This document shows positions 25,836-37,000 of a stretch of DNA of 64,000 bases, one piece after another. Both the position numbers and the translations under genes were made by a program. Position 1 is the first letter of the stretch; the number at the start of each line of letters is the position of its first letter. This DNA is from Hirudinaria manillensis (taxonomy: Eukaryota > Annelida > Clitellata > Hirudinida > Hirudinidae), in the NCBI GenBank assembly GCA_034509925.1, contig CM067535.1, forward strand, positions 1,742,501 through 1,806,500, given 5' to 3'. Under the pieces are notes generated by a model. The model ran no database searches and was not told the DNA's origin. It was given only the letters and a program-made list of their open reading frames with translations.

Positions 25836-28709
25836 TTAGTAAAAGTTAAACTCTTTTCTTCCCTCTCTAATGGCCAGAAGAAGTTTAACTTCTAGAGCCT
25901 TTTTACAGCTGTAATTTGTAATGAATAACGTATTATGGCAGGTGAGCGATGTAGGTAAGTTATCGTCAGGATTTCCGTTAGATAATATGCGTACGATTTT
26001 CAGCTTTGGAAAAAGGTTAGCCCAACCTCCAAGGGGCAATCTTGGACTGCCAGTAACGAATTCCAAGAAATGCCTCTGGTCGAGGGCTGATAACTGCGAA
26101 AGTACTTCAAACAAATGAATAATCACAGGCGATGTTCTGCCAAAACCTTCGAGGACATAATTACATTTCAGAATGTGAACTGTCCAGTCACATTTGGTCG
26201 GACCACAGAATAGTTCACTGTATTCGTGTTGAAAGAGGTATCGCATATGTATTGGATCTAGAATTTTCGCGAATCCCTTTCTTACTTCTTTCATACTCTT
26301 CTGTGGATTATTATACAACAACCACCAAACTAACAACTTCAGGTAATATTCGACATTATCGATGCTCAAAAATGTTTCCCTTCCTCCCTCCATCATCTCG
26401 ATATCTGGTGACCCCGGAAGGGTAAAGTTCACGCAAAGGTCTTCGAAGGAACATCCATCACAATTGATTTTTGATATGGCTTCATTCATTTTTTTTAAAG
26501 ATAATGATTTATCATTCATTACGCACCATTTTTCTCTTAGGGCATCCACAAGACTTTGAACAAATTTGAATATTGATGGATTTACATCTTTTATGTCTAT
26601 GAGTGAGAGTTGCTGGGCATCAAGGTCGCCCCTGAACAAACATTTGTAGAAGGCGCACGAGAAGTTGATGTCTAACTCGTACATTTCTATGAGAGCTTTC
26701 GCCATTACCACGCCTATAGCATTTAGGTACGACTTTTCGAATGGATTGCGAGACAATTTTGGGGTCGGAAACAATCCAGACTGAGATGTTACATATGAAA
26801 TTCCATCGATAACCTCTCCAGTCTCCCCTGACCACAATTCATGCTTAAATGCCTGGCAATCTCTAGAAAATTCCGAATAAAACTCTTTAATTGATCCCAT
26901 GGGCGCACCGAGTTCTCCAGCAAATTGAAATTGCCACGTTCGATGAGACATTTCGACTTCCGAGTTCAACTTTTTTGTGAAATCATGGAGTATATTATTT
27001 CTAGGAATGATAATTTCTATGTCTGAACGGTTATAGGTACTTCCATATTTCAAGTATATGTCTGACATTAACAGATGACGACGGTGTTTCATCGTCAACA
27101 GAAAAGGATAACTTCGGGATAGTTCGAACACGAAATTTGGGATCATTTCATAATGATTTCGAAATCTGTCTGTTCTTCTAATTCCAAAAACTACCCTTAA
27201 TACTTCACTTACGAAGCAGTCCCTATTAATTATCATCTCTGTTGATAGACTGCCGAATAATATTCCCCAGTTTTCATTCACTTCGTAAAGGATTGACAGC
27301 AGCCTCAAAACTCTTGCCATCGGGTTTTCTCTCGTTTTCTCGGATTTTGAAGGTCCAAGTACTCTGTCGAAGGAAGCCGAATTGTATAACTCCAACGTGA
27401 CCTCCATTGGACTTTTTGGAGCCGGTAGATCTTCGATTTCGTAAAGGTCAAGTGGAACGTTAACGAAACCGTTTCGAATTAATAAGACGTCAAGGGTTCT
27501 GACAATCGATGTAACTAAATCTTGAAACTCTTTGGTTCCGGTTGCACTTGCATTCAGCTTTCCCTTAAAATCCGATGTTTCTGGCAGATCAAGAATGTTT
27601 GCTACCAACTCTCTGAGATTACTGTAGTTAATTTGCATTGTCATTTGAGAAGGCCTCCAGGTGCTTATGTCTGGCATGATAGTATTTAAAGTGGAATTAA
27701 CTTTTTCAATCCTATCGTTAAATTTGCGATCGTTAATTTGATACTTATATACACTATGTTCATTCATCCAATACGTTGTCACTTCAAGATACACCCAGTG
27801 AATAACTTCAAAGCGTCCATTTAGATGGAAATAATTCGAAATAATAGGCTTTTTATCAATCAAAAATTCACCTATCCTTTCATTTATTAAATGCTCCTTG
27901 TGGTAAACAATCAGTAAATCGAAAAATGCAAAACCCACGAAGAAATCGTCGTCTTGAAGTGTATTGGTGTCTATGAGATTCTTCGCATATTTGATAAGTT
28001 CCTCTATATTCAGTAAATTTTCTATATACTCAGCCTCACAGCGAAACCATTTTAATAGTAGAACTTTGTAAGAGGTCGGACATGGTTTCTGACAGACTCT
28101 GAAGAAATTGTACAGAGAACGCCCGATTTTATCTCTGGTTATTAATGATGATTCGGGTCCCGTCCTTAAAATTTTATTTGAATTTTTTGTCAAATCAGGA
28201 AAATCCGAGGTCTTTGGTAATAATACGGAAAAAAGTTCAACGAGAGTTAGAGATTTATCGGTTTTGTTGGAGGAACGATAGCTTGCCTGCTTTTCAGATT
28301 CCCTCGCCAAAATGTCAGTAAGGACATCCAAAATCCCCATTTCGACAAGTATGCCCACTTCCTGACTATAATTCTGAGTTTCAAGCATGAGTTTCAAATT
28401 CTTAGATGATTCATATATGAGCTCAGCTTCACCAGTTTTACTGTATCTTTTCAATATGTACACAATTGCGAAGAGAATGCCACGATGCAATGGTTCGGAA
28501 TTTCGAATCAACTTATTTCTTAAGTCTTGGAGGATTGCCGTCAATAAACAAACGGATGCATTGTCGATCATCACTTTTACATCAGACTCGGAACCACGAA
28601 GCTTCAATAATAAATTTTCACTAAATAATTTTGAGCTCCGGATCCAGTCTAAAAGTGCCGCCGTATAAACCAAAGCGAATCCTGCAATCCAATATTTTAA
28701 TTCGGGCAT
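25836..28709 (-). CDS. HECT-domain E3 ubiquitin ligase, TRIP12/UFD4-like, intronless, copy B
   Basis: Paralogue of the ligase at 19560-22433: also 957 residues, intronless, with the same start (ATG 28709) and an intact catalytic Cys at residue 924. By hand alignment about 35 residues differ (around 96% identity), from about 41 replacement nucleotide changes against about 7 silent ones. Thirteen of the replaced residues fall between about residues 500 and 560, just ahead of the HECT domain, for example ISRTNRFINHYGMTP in A against IRRTDRFRNHYEMIP in B. HECT core motifs (FVTGSPRLPLGG, LPTSLTC) are unchanged, so both are probably active enzymes with diverging substrate or partner surfaces. Confidence 0.9.
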   Translation of the reverse strand: MPELKYWIAGFALVYTAALLDWIRSSKLFSENLLLKLRGSESDVKVMIDNASVCLLTAILQDLRNKLIRNSEPLHRGILFAIVYILKRYSKTGEAELIYESSKNLKLMLETQNYSQEVGILVEMGILDVLTDILARESEKQASYRSSNKTDKSLTLVELFSVLLPKTSDFPDLTKNSNKILRTGPESSLITRDKIGRSLYNFFRVCQKPCPTSYKVLLLKWFRCEAEYIENLLNIEELIKYAKNLIDTNTLQDDDFFVGFAFFDLLIVYHKEHLINERIGEFLIDKKPIISNYFHLNGRFEVIHWVYLEVTTYWMNEHSVYKYQINDRKFNDRIEKVNSTLNTIMPDISTWRPSQMTMQINYSNLRELVANILDLPETSDFKGKLNASATGTKEFQDLVTSIVRTLDVLLIRNGFVNVPLDLYEIEDLPAPKSPMEVTLELYNSASFDRVLGPSKSEKTRENPMARVLRLLSILYEVNENWGILFGSLSTEMIINRDCFVSEVLRVVFGIRRTDRFRNHYEMIPNFVFELSRSYPFLLTMKHRRHLLMSDIYLKYGSTYNRSDIEIIIPRNNILHDFTKKLNSEVEMSHRTWQFQFAGELGAPMGSIKEFYSEFSRDCQAFKHELWSGETGEVIDGISYVTSQSGLFPTPKLSRNPFEKSYLNAIGVVMAKALIEMYELDINFSCAFYKCLFRGDLDAQQLSLIDIKDVNPSIFKFVQSLVDALREKWCVMNDKSLSLKKMNEAISKINCDGCSFEDLCVNFTLPGSPDIEMMEGGRETFLSIDNVEYYLKLLVWWLLYNNPQKSMKEVRKGFAKILDPIHMRYLFQHEYSELFCGPTKCDWTVHILKCNYVLEGFGRTSPVIIHLFEVLSQLSALDQRHFLEFVTGSPRLPLGGWANLFPKLKIVRILSNGNPDDNLPTSLTCHNTLFITNYSCKKALEVKLLLAIREGRKEFNFY

Positions 28710-29721
28710 TATACGTTCACGGATTTGTACTTTGCTGTGCTTCGATGAAAGTGCAACCTCTATATTTTGTTTCGTTCGAATTCGATCAATGAATACAATT
28801 CTTGCCGAAATAAAAGATTAATTTTCAATTTATTACAATTTAACAATTTTAACAATATTGTTTTAAAAGTTTATTATTTCCCCTGTTTATTATAAAAGTT
28901 TCTTATTATTACCTTTGCCTTTATCACTCCATATTGTCCAAAACTTGGTTAAATATCATCGAGAGCCCATCCGACGTCGTTTCGTAATCACTGTCGAAAG
29001 TTAACTCGGTGCGTCGGGTTCAAACGCCCCTACTTAACCTGTCATTATCATCACGTGGATGTTTAACTCGACTCGTTGCCTTTGTCGCTCCAATCACAGA
29101 CAACTACAAGCGTCGTCCAATGGCTTCGAAGATGAACAACTTTGATTCCGATATGGTTTGCGAATCCCATAAATTAACACGTCGCCGCTGAGAACTTGCG
29201 ATTTCTGTAAACAGTTTGATAATCAAAAATTGTAAAAAGCTTTGGTTGATTCGTATCCCGCCACTTAGAAGCTTCTTTGTTTCACTTCTTTTCTAATAAT
29301 CAGAGGGCGGGTAACCAAAGTGTTGTTCCGTAGTTATTTGCTTATTCTTTTCCCTATCATCACAATCAAGCAAATGAAAAGGAAAGTTTAACAACTTTTC
29401 TTGGTCATTTATGCTTACATAAATGGAATTAGTGATTTCGGTTTGACAAAAAAGTTAAACATGCTTTTCGCATTCGTCGTGAAATTATGACGTGTTATCA
29501 AAATCAAACACTTTGTTCACCATATTTCACCTAACAACCATTACAAAGACCACATATTTAAATACATATAAACATATATCTGTCAAAAAAAAAATAACAA
29601 AAGCCTTTTAGAAAAATTTAAATCTCAACAACTTCACCAAGCTTTAAGATGTCATGATCTATGTCGAAAATCTCATATTGCTAGAATAATTTAAAAAAAA
29701 ATTAAGCGGAAAAGTTTAGGT
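28710..29721. other. spacer between HECT copy B and the 493-aa gene
   Basis: Nearly identical to 22434-23446. Probably HECT-B promoter plus the 3' UTR of the 493-residue gene. A 60-codon plus frame (29009-29191) without ATG is conserved with copy A but is not convincing as a gene. Confidence 0.5.
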
Positions 29722-31203
29722 TTAATTGGTTGGGAGTCTGGGCCGAAATTCTTCATCTTGAAGAGAAGCAAACCAACTTTTTGCCCTTAGTGGCACGGGC
29801 AGTAGACCGGCGAAAGTAGTCCTGAAGTTGACGTCCCTTGAGTCTACCCTCGTCATAACCCTGACATTGATAGGAAGGGAGATGTCTTTCTTCTCTATGT
29901 ATTCTGACGGACTGAATTTATCTGATGAAGCTTCCAAGGGTGATAATTTTTGGCACTCTAAATTTTTGCTGAGAGATTCTCTCGTGTGTTTTTTAACGTC
30001 ACGCTTTTTAAAAATTGCTCTAGATTTTTTCCTAACTATTTTTGGGTCTACCGATTGCTGCGAATTACCTTGCAACCACAAAGGATCGTTTCTGTCAGAT
30101 GTCAGCTGCTTAAACCGTTCCATAAATACTCTGGCACAGTCCCAGTCTGACCATCTGATCTTCAGAGCTCGTTTGCTGCCTCTTCCTTCATTCAATAGAT
30201 GTAAGCCTTCGTTTTCTATCTGTCTGTAATCAGTCGAATATGTGACAGGTTCTGCCCAGAGAGTCAGCCCAGTGTCTCGTTGGGCTATGACAATCGTTAG
30301 TTTCCTTGGCTTTCTTTTATCATTTCCCACGTTGAAAACAAGAACAGGCACTCCGACCCAAACCTGCACCCAACGACACCCAGTTTCGGAATACAAGCAG
30401 TCACCACCTCTCATGCTGGCCAATACGTCCACCACGCAACCTGCAACGTAAGTCTGGCAGCCCAAACTGGAGTAGAAGAAGTCAATCCTCTCTGCTTCTT
30501 CTTGAGAAAGAATGAGCGATTGTGGTTGAACGTCTGGAGAATGCGCTTTTCCATCAGATGCTATTTTCTTTCTAAGATGTATTTCATGAATTGCTGAGAG
30601 ATTTTTATTGGCTTCCTGACTCTTCATATCGTGATCGACTTTTTCAGGCTTCTTATCTTCAGTTTTTACTTCGGCATCAATACCAGCGTTGAAGCATTTC
30701 GCTCTCAGTTGACGCATTCTAAAAGAATCGAATCTTTTAGTCACACTGTTGAGAGCTTTCAGCGTGTCGGCGTCGTACTCCCAAGTGTACTTCGGTTCAT
30801 GTCGTTTAACCTCCATGTTGTTGCGTGGGCTCTCGTCGCCAACTCCGAAAAAGTTCTTGTAGTCGTTGACGTCTAAGTAGATGTTGTTTGCAATCTGAGC
30901 AGACTCGTCTGACGAGCCATCGACTTTGTAGCGTTGTTTCAGGTTCTCGGCCGATCGACTGTGATGTGTTTTCGGAGGGATCAGGAAGTCGTTTGAAGTC
31001 GTTCTTTTCCCGAATGTTGAAAACATTTCGTTTGTATGAATTCTCTCGATGGTTTGAAGTTTGTCAAGCGGAGGAGGAATGGAAACAAGAGTAACTTCAT
31101 CGTGGTTGACGGCTTTTCCACTTTCATCACTCGACTCAACTCCATCAAGCTGAAGTCTCAGGATAGCACCGACAACCTCTGTATCATTCAAGTTTGACGT
31201 CAT
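29722..31203 (-). CDS. intronless 493-residue protein of unknown function, intact copy
   Basis: The frame runs from ATG 31203 (MTSNLNDTEVVGAILRLQLD) to the stop at 29722. The N-terminal 200 residues are polar and low in order. The middle (about residues 230-365) is compact, beta-rich and Trp-containing (RWVQVWVGVPVLVFNVGNDK, LTIVIAQRDTGLTLWAEPVT, IRWSDWDCARVFMERFKQLT), ending in what looks like a C-terminal amphipathic helix. This pattern suggests a PH- or PTB-like fold, which is my inference. The tail is basic and Ser-rich. I do not recognise the family. It lies about 1 kb upstream of HECT-B in the same direction, and parts of it are duplicated at 23447-23774 and 15773-16234. Codon 1 is chosen as the first ATG in frame. 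Confidence 0.75.
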   Translation of the reverse strand: MTSNLNDTEVVGAILRLQLDGVESSDESGKAVNHDEVTLVSIPPPLDKLQTIERIHTNEMFSTFGKRTTSNDFLIPPKTHHSRSAENLKQRYKVDGSSDESAQIANNIYLDVNDYKNFFGVGDESPRNNMEVKRHEPKYTWEYDADTLKALNSVTKRFDSFRMRQLRAKCFNAGIDAEVKTEDKKPEKVDHDMKSQEANKNLSAIHEIHLRKKIASDGKAHSPDVQPQSLILSQEEAERIDFFYSSLGCQTYVAGCVVDVLASMRGGDCLYSETGCRWVQVWVGVPVLVFNVGNDKRKPRKLTIVIAQRDTGLTLWAEPVTYSTDYRQIENEGLHLLNEGRGSKRALKIRWSDWDCARVFMERFKQLTSDRNDPLWLQGNSQQSVDPKIVRKKSRAIFKKRDVKKHTRESLSKNLECQKLSPLEASSDKFSPSEYIEKKDISLPINVRVMTRVDSRDVNFRTTFAGLLPVPLRAKSWFASLQDEEFRPRLPTN

Positions 31204-32112
31204 GAACTTTCGAATTTTTTTTTTATTAAACTGCAAACTAAATTAATACTCTAGAGTCACAAACCAAATTCAAATTCGTGGAAGTTGCTGTTAAAACATC
31301 TTCGACGTACGAACATAACCCTGGTTTAAACATCCTGTTTAATAATACTGTCAGAAATATGGCAGTAATTAGTATGCGAGTTGAGGCATCTTCTCCCGAC
31401 TCCAATTAAGCTATTAAATAACCTGCAGTCTCGTGCACCTCTCTACAGCTAAAATCTAAGCTGAGTTCTCATTAATTAGGCCAGTTCTTATTTTGATTCA
31501 CATTTTTATGATAAAAGTCTCATATATCGGCTAACCGACATTGTTTCAGTCATTACCATATATTTATACCAACGTTTTTGATTCCGAAACATTTTTTGAC
31601 TAAATCGTTTCAAAAATAAGATAAATTTTGAGAACCTTAAAAGTGGGAAAACCATCCTTTGCGTATCCAACATCTTGGACGCATTTCGTGCGCATGAGGA
31701 AAATGCCAGAAATGAGTTTTTGAAATAAAAAACTTTCACACCAAACTATTAATATTAATTAAATGTATTTTTCTTACAATTCAAATGTCAAATAGGTTTG
31801 TGAAAATATTTAATCAGAGTTATCCCACCTGGAGATTAATCCGATATCTGGACAATTGCAAATAACAGCAAAAAATAAATAAAACTGATTTATACTTATT
31901 TAACAAATTTTTAAATCAAACAAAATATTTAAATCAAAATATAATCGTAAGAAATTATCTTTACTAAAATAACATTTAAGCATCAAAAATAAATTAGCTC
32001 AACCCTACATTTTATAAATATTGTCCCGTCTGTGTTGTTTCTAACGCGCTTAAGTTCTCTCCTTGGATTTAACATCACCTCAGAAAAAAGGCTTTACAAA
32101 GATTTAATAATC
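31204..32112. other. divergent promoter interval
   Basis: AT-rich DNA between the start of the minus-strand 493-residue gene and the plus-strand CP2 gene start at 32113. It should contain both promoters. No motif is strong enough to name. Confidence 0.4.
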
Positions 32113-33832
32113 ATGAATAGCAATCTTTCGAACTGGTTGTCAAACGTAAAGTCAGACGATATCGACGGAGGTCTTGCCGCTGATTTTGACGGTTCTTTGT
32201 CGGGCCTTGGAGTTGAATTAGGGGCTAATACTTATAATATGAGGTTAGCCTTTTGTTTTAGCAAATGCATCGCGAGTTACTGAATGCATTATCAGCTACA
32301 GTTTGCAGTGACTTATAGCTAAATTATATATTAAATCACACTTGATGCTTATGCACAATATTCATAATTGACAGCGAAGCCCTTTTGGCACTTCCATCTG
32401 TTTACAAGCAAGAAAATAACAGGTTCATTAACTCATTAGAAATGAATAAAAAATGATTTAACACGATTAAAACAGTTGTTAATGTTTCATACAACTAATT
32501 TTTTAAAAACTAATTTTTTAGAAATGCTGGAAACTTTTTACTACATCACGATTCACCCTCCACACCAGTTCTCTATTCCATATCTAATGGCACCATAAGT
32601 GACAGCCCAATGACCAGCAGGTCCCTCACATTGCCTCTCTTAAGGACGGTGTCCTTTCCATCCGTTGAATTGGTTGCCTCGAGTCCCCATTCTGCATCAC
32701 TTCCAAGCCTCTCTGACTCTCAGAACCTGACAGGGGAGATGGACGGGACCCTGGTCGACCCAGACAGCATCAACACGGAGTGGGTGAGCCTGATGACCTC
32801 CATGAAACTCGGGGAAGTGGAGGATTACTCGTGCAAGCCCAGGTTTTGCCCGATGCATGTTTAATGTGTTATTGCAAAAATGATGATTGCATGTTGACGA
32901 TAATGATTATAATATCGTATCACTTGTGGAAGACAATTAATTAAATAAATACCAAGGATAAAAAGTGTGACCTACATAATAAATGAAAACACAGGGAGCA
33001 TCTCATGTTATTTATTGTCATTCATTGATCCAATATTGTCTTCCCTAAGGTTTCAGTACATTCTCAATGCTTCCACTTCTCCAGCCACAAGGATGAGTGA
33101 AGAAACGCTAACCTATCTCAACCAAGGTCTTTGTGATGGACATTTTTATGATAAGTTACTCAACATAATTTATATATTTTTGTAATAATTTATTTTTATT
33201 ATAACCTTAATTAGCAATGAATATCTGATAATAGTAGTAGGGGGTTATTTTAACACTAATGTTAACTTTGACACACTTTGTGTACACTTTTAAACCTTAA
33301 TATACTTAATTATTCATGGTTTTAACAATTCAAAAGTGCTTGATAGAGTTTTTTTCTTAAATACCATGTTTATGATGATTGACCCACTTAAAATACAAAT
33401 CCACTTCACTTGCCTTGGTTAACCAGGTCAACCATACGAGATCACTCTGAAACAGCAGAAAGATGGAGCACATGCCGATTTGCCTCTCTTAAAGGTTTGC
33501 ATTTTCTTTAAACAAATATTTTATAATTTGAATTTCATATAGTTTGGATATACTAATCATCATTTTAACCAAAAAAATGTATAATACCTTGCCTATAATA
33601 ACAAGAACCAGAGAACTCGAGATGTTCCCTTATAATATGTTAATTTAATTCGTTAATGTTGTTTGTTAATCCAATTGTTTTATTATTTGCTCCAGAGTAT
33701 CATCCGAGTGGTCTTCCACGAAAAGAAACTTCAATCCACAGAACAGCAACAGCTCGAGATTTGGAAATCCACGAGGCCTGGGGAGAGGATCCTGGATGTC
33801 GGTTGGTTGTTAATTGATAAATCGTTTATTAA

Positions 33833-33867
<35 letters not shown>

Positions 33868-33999
33868 AACTTATAATAAATAATTATGAAAAACAATTAA
33901 TATTAAGATATTCTGACTATTACCATGTGATAAATGATAATTATACTATTTTTTTTTAACTACTTGTTCAACCAAGTTCAATCAGTTGAATTGCTGACT

Positions 34000-34069
<70 letters not shown>

Positions 34070-37000
34070 TATTATTTACTGATAATGTTATTATTGTTAT
34101 TATCTACTGATAACAATTCTCTAATAATGATTACATCATCTCAGACATCGGACCTTCCCACGGAATCATGGACGTCAAAGTCGATCAGATGCAACTCAAC
34201 TCGGTGGAGTTCGTTTGGGATCCGAACTCCATGGAAACGACCTCTGTGTTCGTCAAGGTCAACTGCGTGTCTTCAGAGTTCACGGCCAAGAAGCACGGAG
34301 GAGAAAAGGGGGTTCCCTTCAGGATCAGGGTTGGAATTTCCAGACGTTATTCTGTTTCTAATTATAGTTATTATATTATTGCAATTAATTATAATCCAAA
34401 AACATTGTGATGATGATGATGATCCAATCTCGGATGCAGTCTTTAATGGTCCGAACTGTTGTTAAATTGGAATATGATGAGATACCAGGGAGTATTTTTT
34501 TTTGAAAAAGGGCTTCTCAAAACTTTAAATACTTTGAAAATTTGTTGATTTGTTTTCTGATTTTTGAATTTTGTATATTTTCATATTTTTATTGTAATTG
34601 AACAGATTGAAACATATTCCAACAACTTGGATGAAGACAATGTCCTGCTCCATTATGCTTCGTGCCAGATCAAAGTTTTCAAAGTAAGTATTTTAAAAAA
34701 TGGAGGAGGAGGAGGAGGAGGAAAAGAAGGGGAAGTCATTGATTTTAATGGTTGTTGCCACGAAAGAATACTTCTTCTGTGGCATGATTTCATTTCCAAT
34801 GGATTTAATTTTTCAATAATTTTACCTAAAATTGAATTTTAAAATGACAGCCAAAAGGTGCAGACAGAAAGAACAAGACAGACAAAGAGAAAATAGAAAA
34901 GCAAGCAGAATCAGAAAAAGTAATTATATTTTATATTTGATAAATGATTTTAAATAATTAAGCATCATAAATTGAAGAACATCTTTGATAGTTTTGAGCA
35001 CGTTTTTATTAATAATAAAACTAATGCATTGAAGTATGATTGAGGACAGATGGATGGCTAAGTGAAAGTAGTGATGGATGGATGGACGGACAAATGGAAG
35101 GATAGATGGATGGTCAAATGGAATGACAGATGAACAAATATTTTATTGAAATGAAACCCATTTAAGCATATTTAAGCTATAATTTATTGCCAACTCTTGC
35201 CATTTTCAGGGAAAGTTCCAGCCGGCCTTCAATTGCACAGTTTTGACTGAGGTGGGAATTTTGGATTTATTATTTATTATCACATAAAATACACCATTTA
35301 CTCAAATAAAGATTTTAATGCACGAATTTGTGTTTATTTTTTTTTTACAGTTTATTAATATATAAATATGTATTTTTTTTTAATTCGACACATATTTTGT
35401 ATTTATATTTATAAAACCATTTTAATAAAATGCTAAATTATCTGTAACTTTGCTCATTCTCCAAGTAGACTAAAGAGCAATCACTGACCAATCATATCAT
35501 TCCAAGTGGAGCCTTGCCATGCCTAACAAAGGTGTTTAGTTTTTGCTTCCACATGATTTCAGATTTATTATTCCTAGACTCTCATAAAAATAAATGACTC
35601 ATCAGTTTGTAATCATGTGAGGACAAGCTTAAGTCATGCCTAACTTTGAAGGCTTGGTTTATTATTTATTCATTAACATATTTAATTAACCATTCTGTAT
35701 TCTGAATATAATAATAACATTAGCATAATTTATTGCAACGATCAGTCACCTGGTTCAGTCTCCATCCCACTAACCCTAGCATCTCTTGCTGTGAGTAGTG
35801 TGACTACTTGTGCTTCAACTCAGAGCCCAACTGCCAGGCAAGTCGTACACCCCTCAACTTTCGAGGATGGACCTACCACTAACGACGACACCCCTTCTAA
35901 AAAGACACCAAAGTAACTTAACATCTTTTACATCAATTGCTATCGATGTTTAGTATTTGTGGGTGGTGGTGTGCAATCAATGATGATAATAGTAGTCATC
36001 GTTATGTGATGATTCATTATTTGACAGTAATATAAAATATATCAAAGTTCTGAGAATAATGATAAAATTATATTACATATAATAATAATAATAATAATAA
36101 TAATCATCATCATCATCATTATCAGATCTTCAGCTTCATCCACAAATCAAGTTTGCAGCACCAGTTCTGGAGTCGTTGTGAGTGTTCTATGCATAATTTT
36201 AACATTTTCATTATTCCATCATCTCATTTGATTAGATATAATATAATATAACTTAATATAACACAATAAAATATAACGTAATATAATATAATATAACATA
36301 ATATAATATAAAGTAAATAGTAACTAGAACAAATAATTAATGACAATTGAATAGTTGCCAATAGACCGCTTGTCACTAATATATTTGAAATTAATTTTTT
36401 AAATTAATAATCCATTAATAATTTCCAGCAGTCGAGGAAGCGACCCCTGGAGACCTGTTCCTACCTCTGTTCTCCTCACTCTCCTCCGACTTTCAACGAA
36501 GTGATAAATGTTGTTCACCATCTGCTCTTATAAGATTGCCATGCGACGCCATAGCTTTGCATTAACTGCTAACTCTTATTAATCCACGTAGTTAGTTATT
36601 CGTCAAGCGATTAACACGTCCTTAAGGGTCGAATGCCATTTGATTGCTCTTGTACTGATTGACACCAAAGGTCACCAATTTCTTTTTGAGGGTGCCTTGC
36701 TCTTATCATCTGTTCATCCCAACAAACCATCCTTCCTTCCATCATCTAATATCATCTTCAACTGAGTATTTGAGCAAACAGCCTATCGATATAGTTTTTG
36801 GAATAATTAAGCAATAATAATTGTGTTGTGCCGATAAATGGCCGATGGCAGATCCTATAATCCTACGCATCTCTGTACAAATCTCATAACTCTATGTTGC
36901 ATCTCGATACAGGATACCCTCCTCTCTGCCTCCACCCCGGACGAGGTCACCAGGTGGCTCCTTTCCAATCGATTCCATGATTTCGTGGAAACATTCAGCA

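Larger units (their letters stand above)
24572..30046 (-). repeat. right copy (B) of the 5.48-kb tandem duplication
   Basis: Counterpart of 18296-23774, in the same orientation. Because the 493-residue gene is complete here and the block ends inside it, copy B appears to be the parental arrangement and copy A the derived one. Confidence 0.95.
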
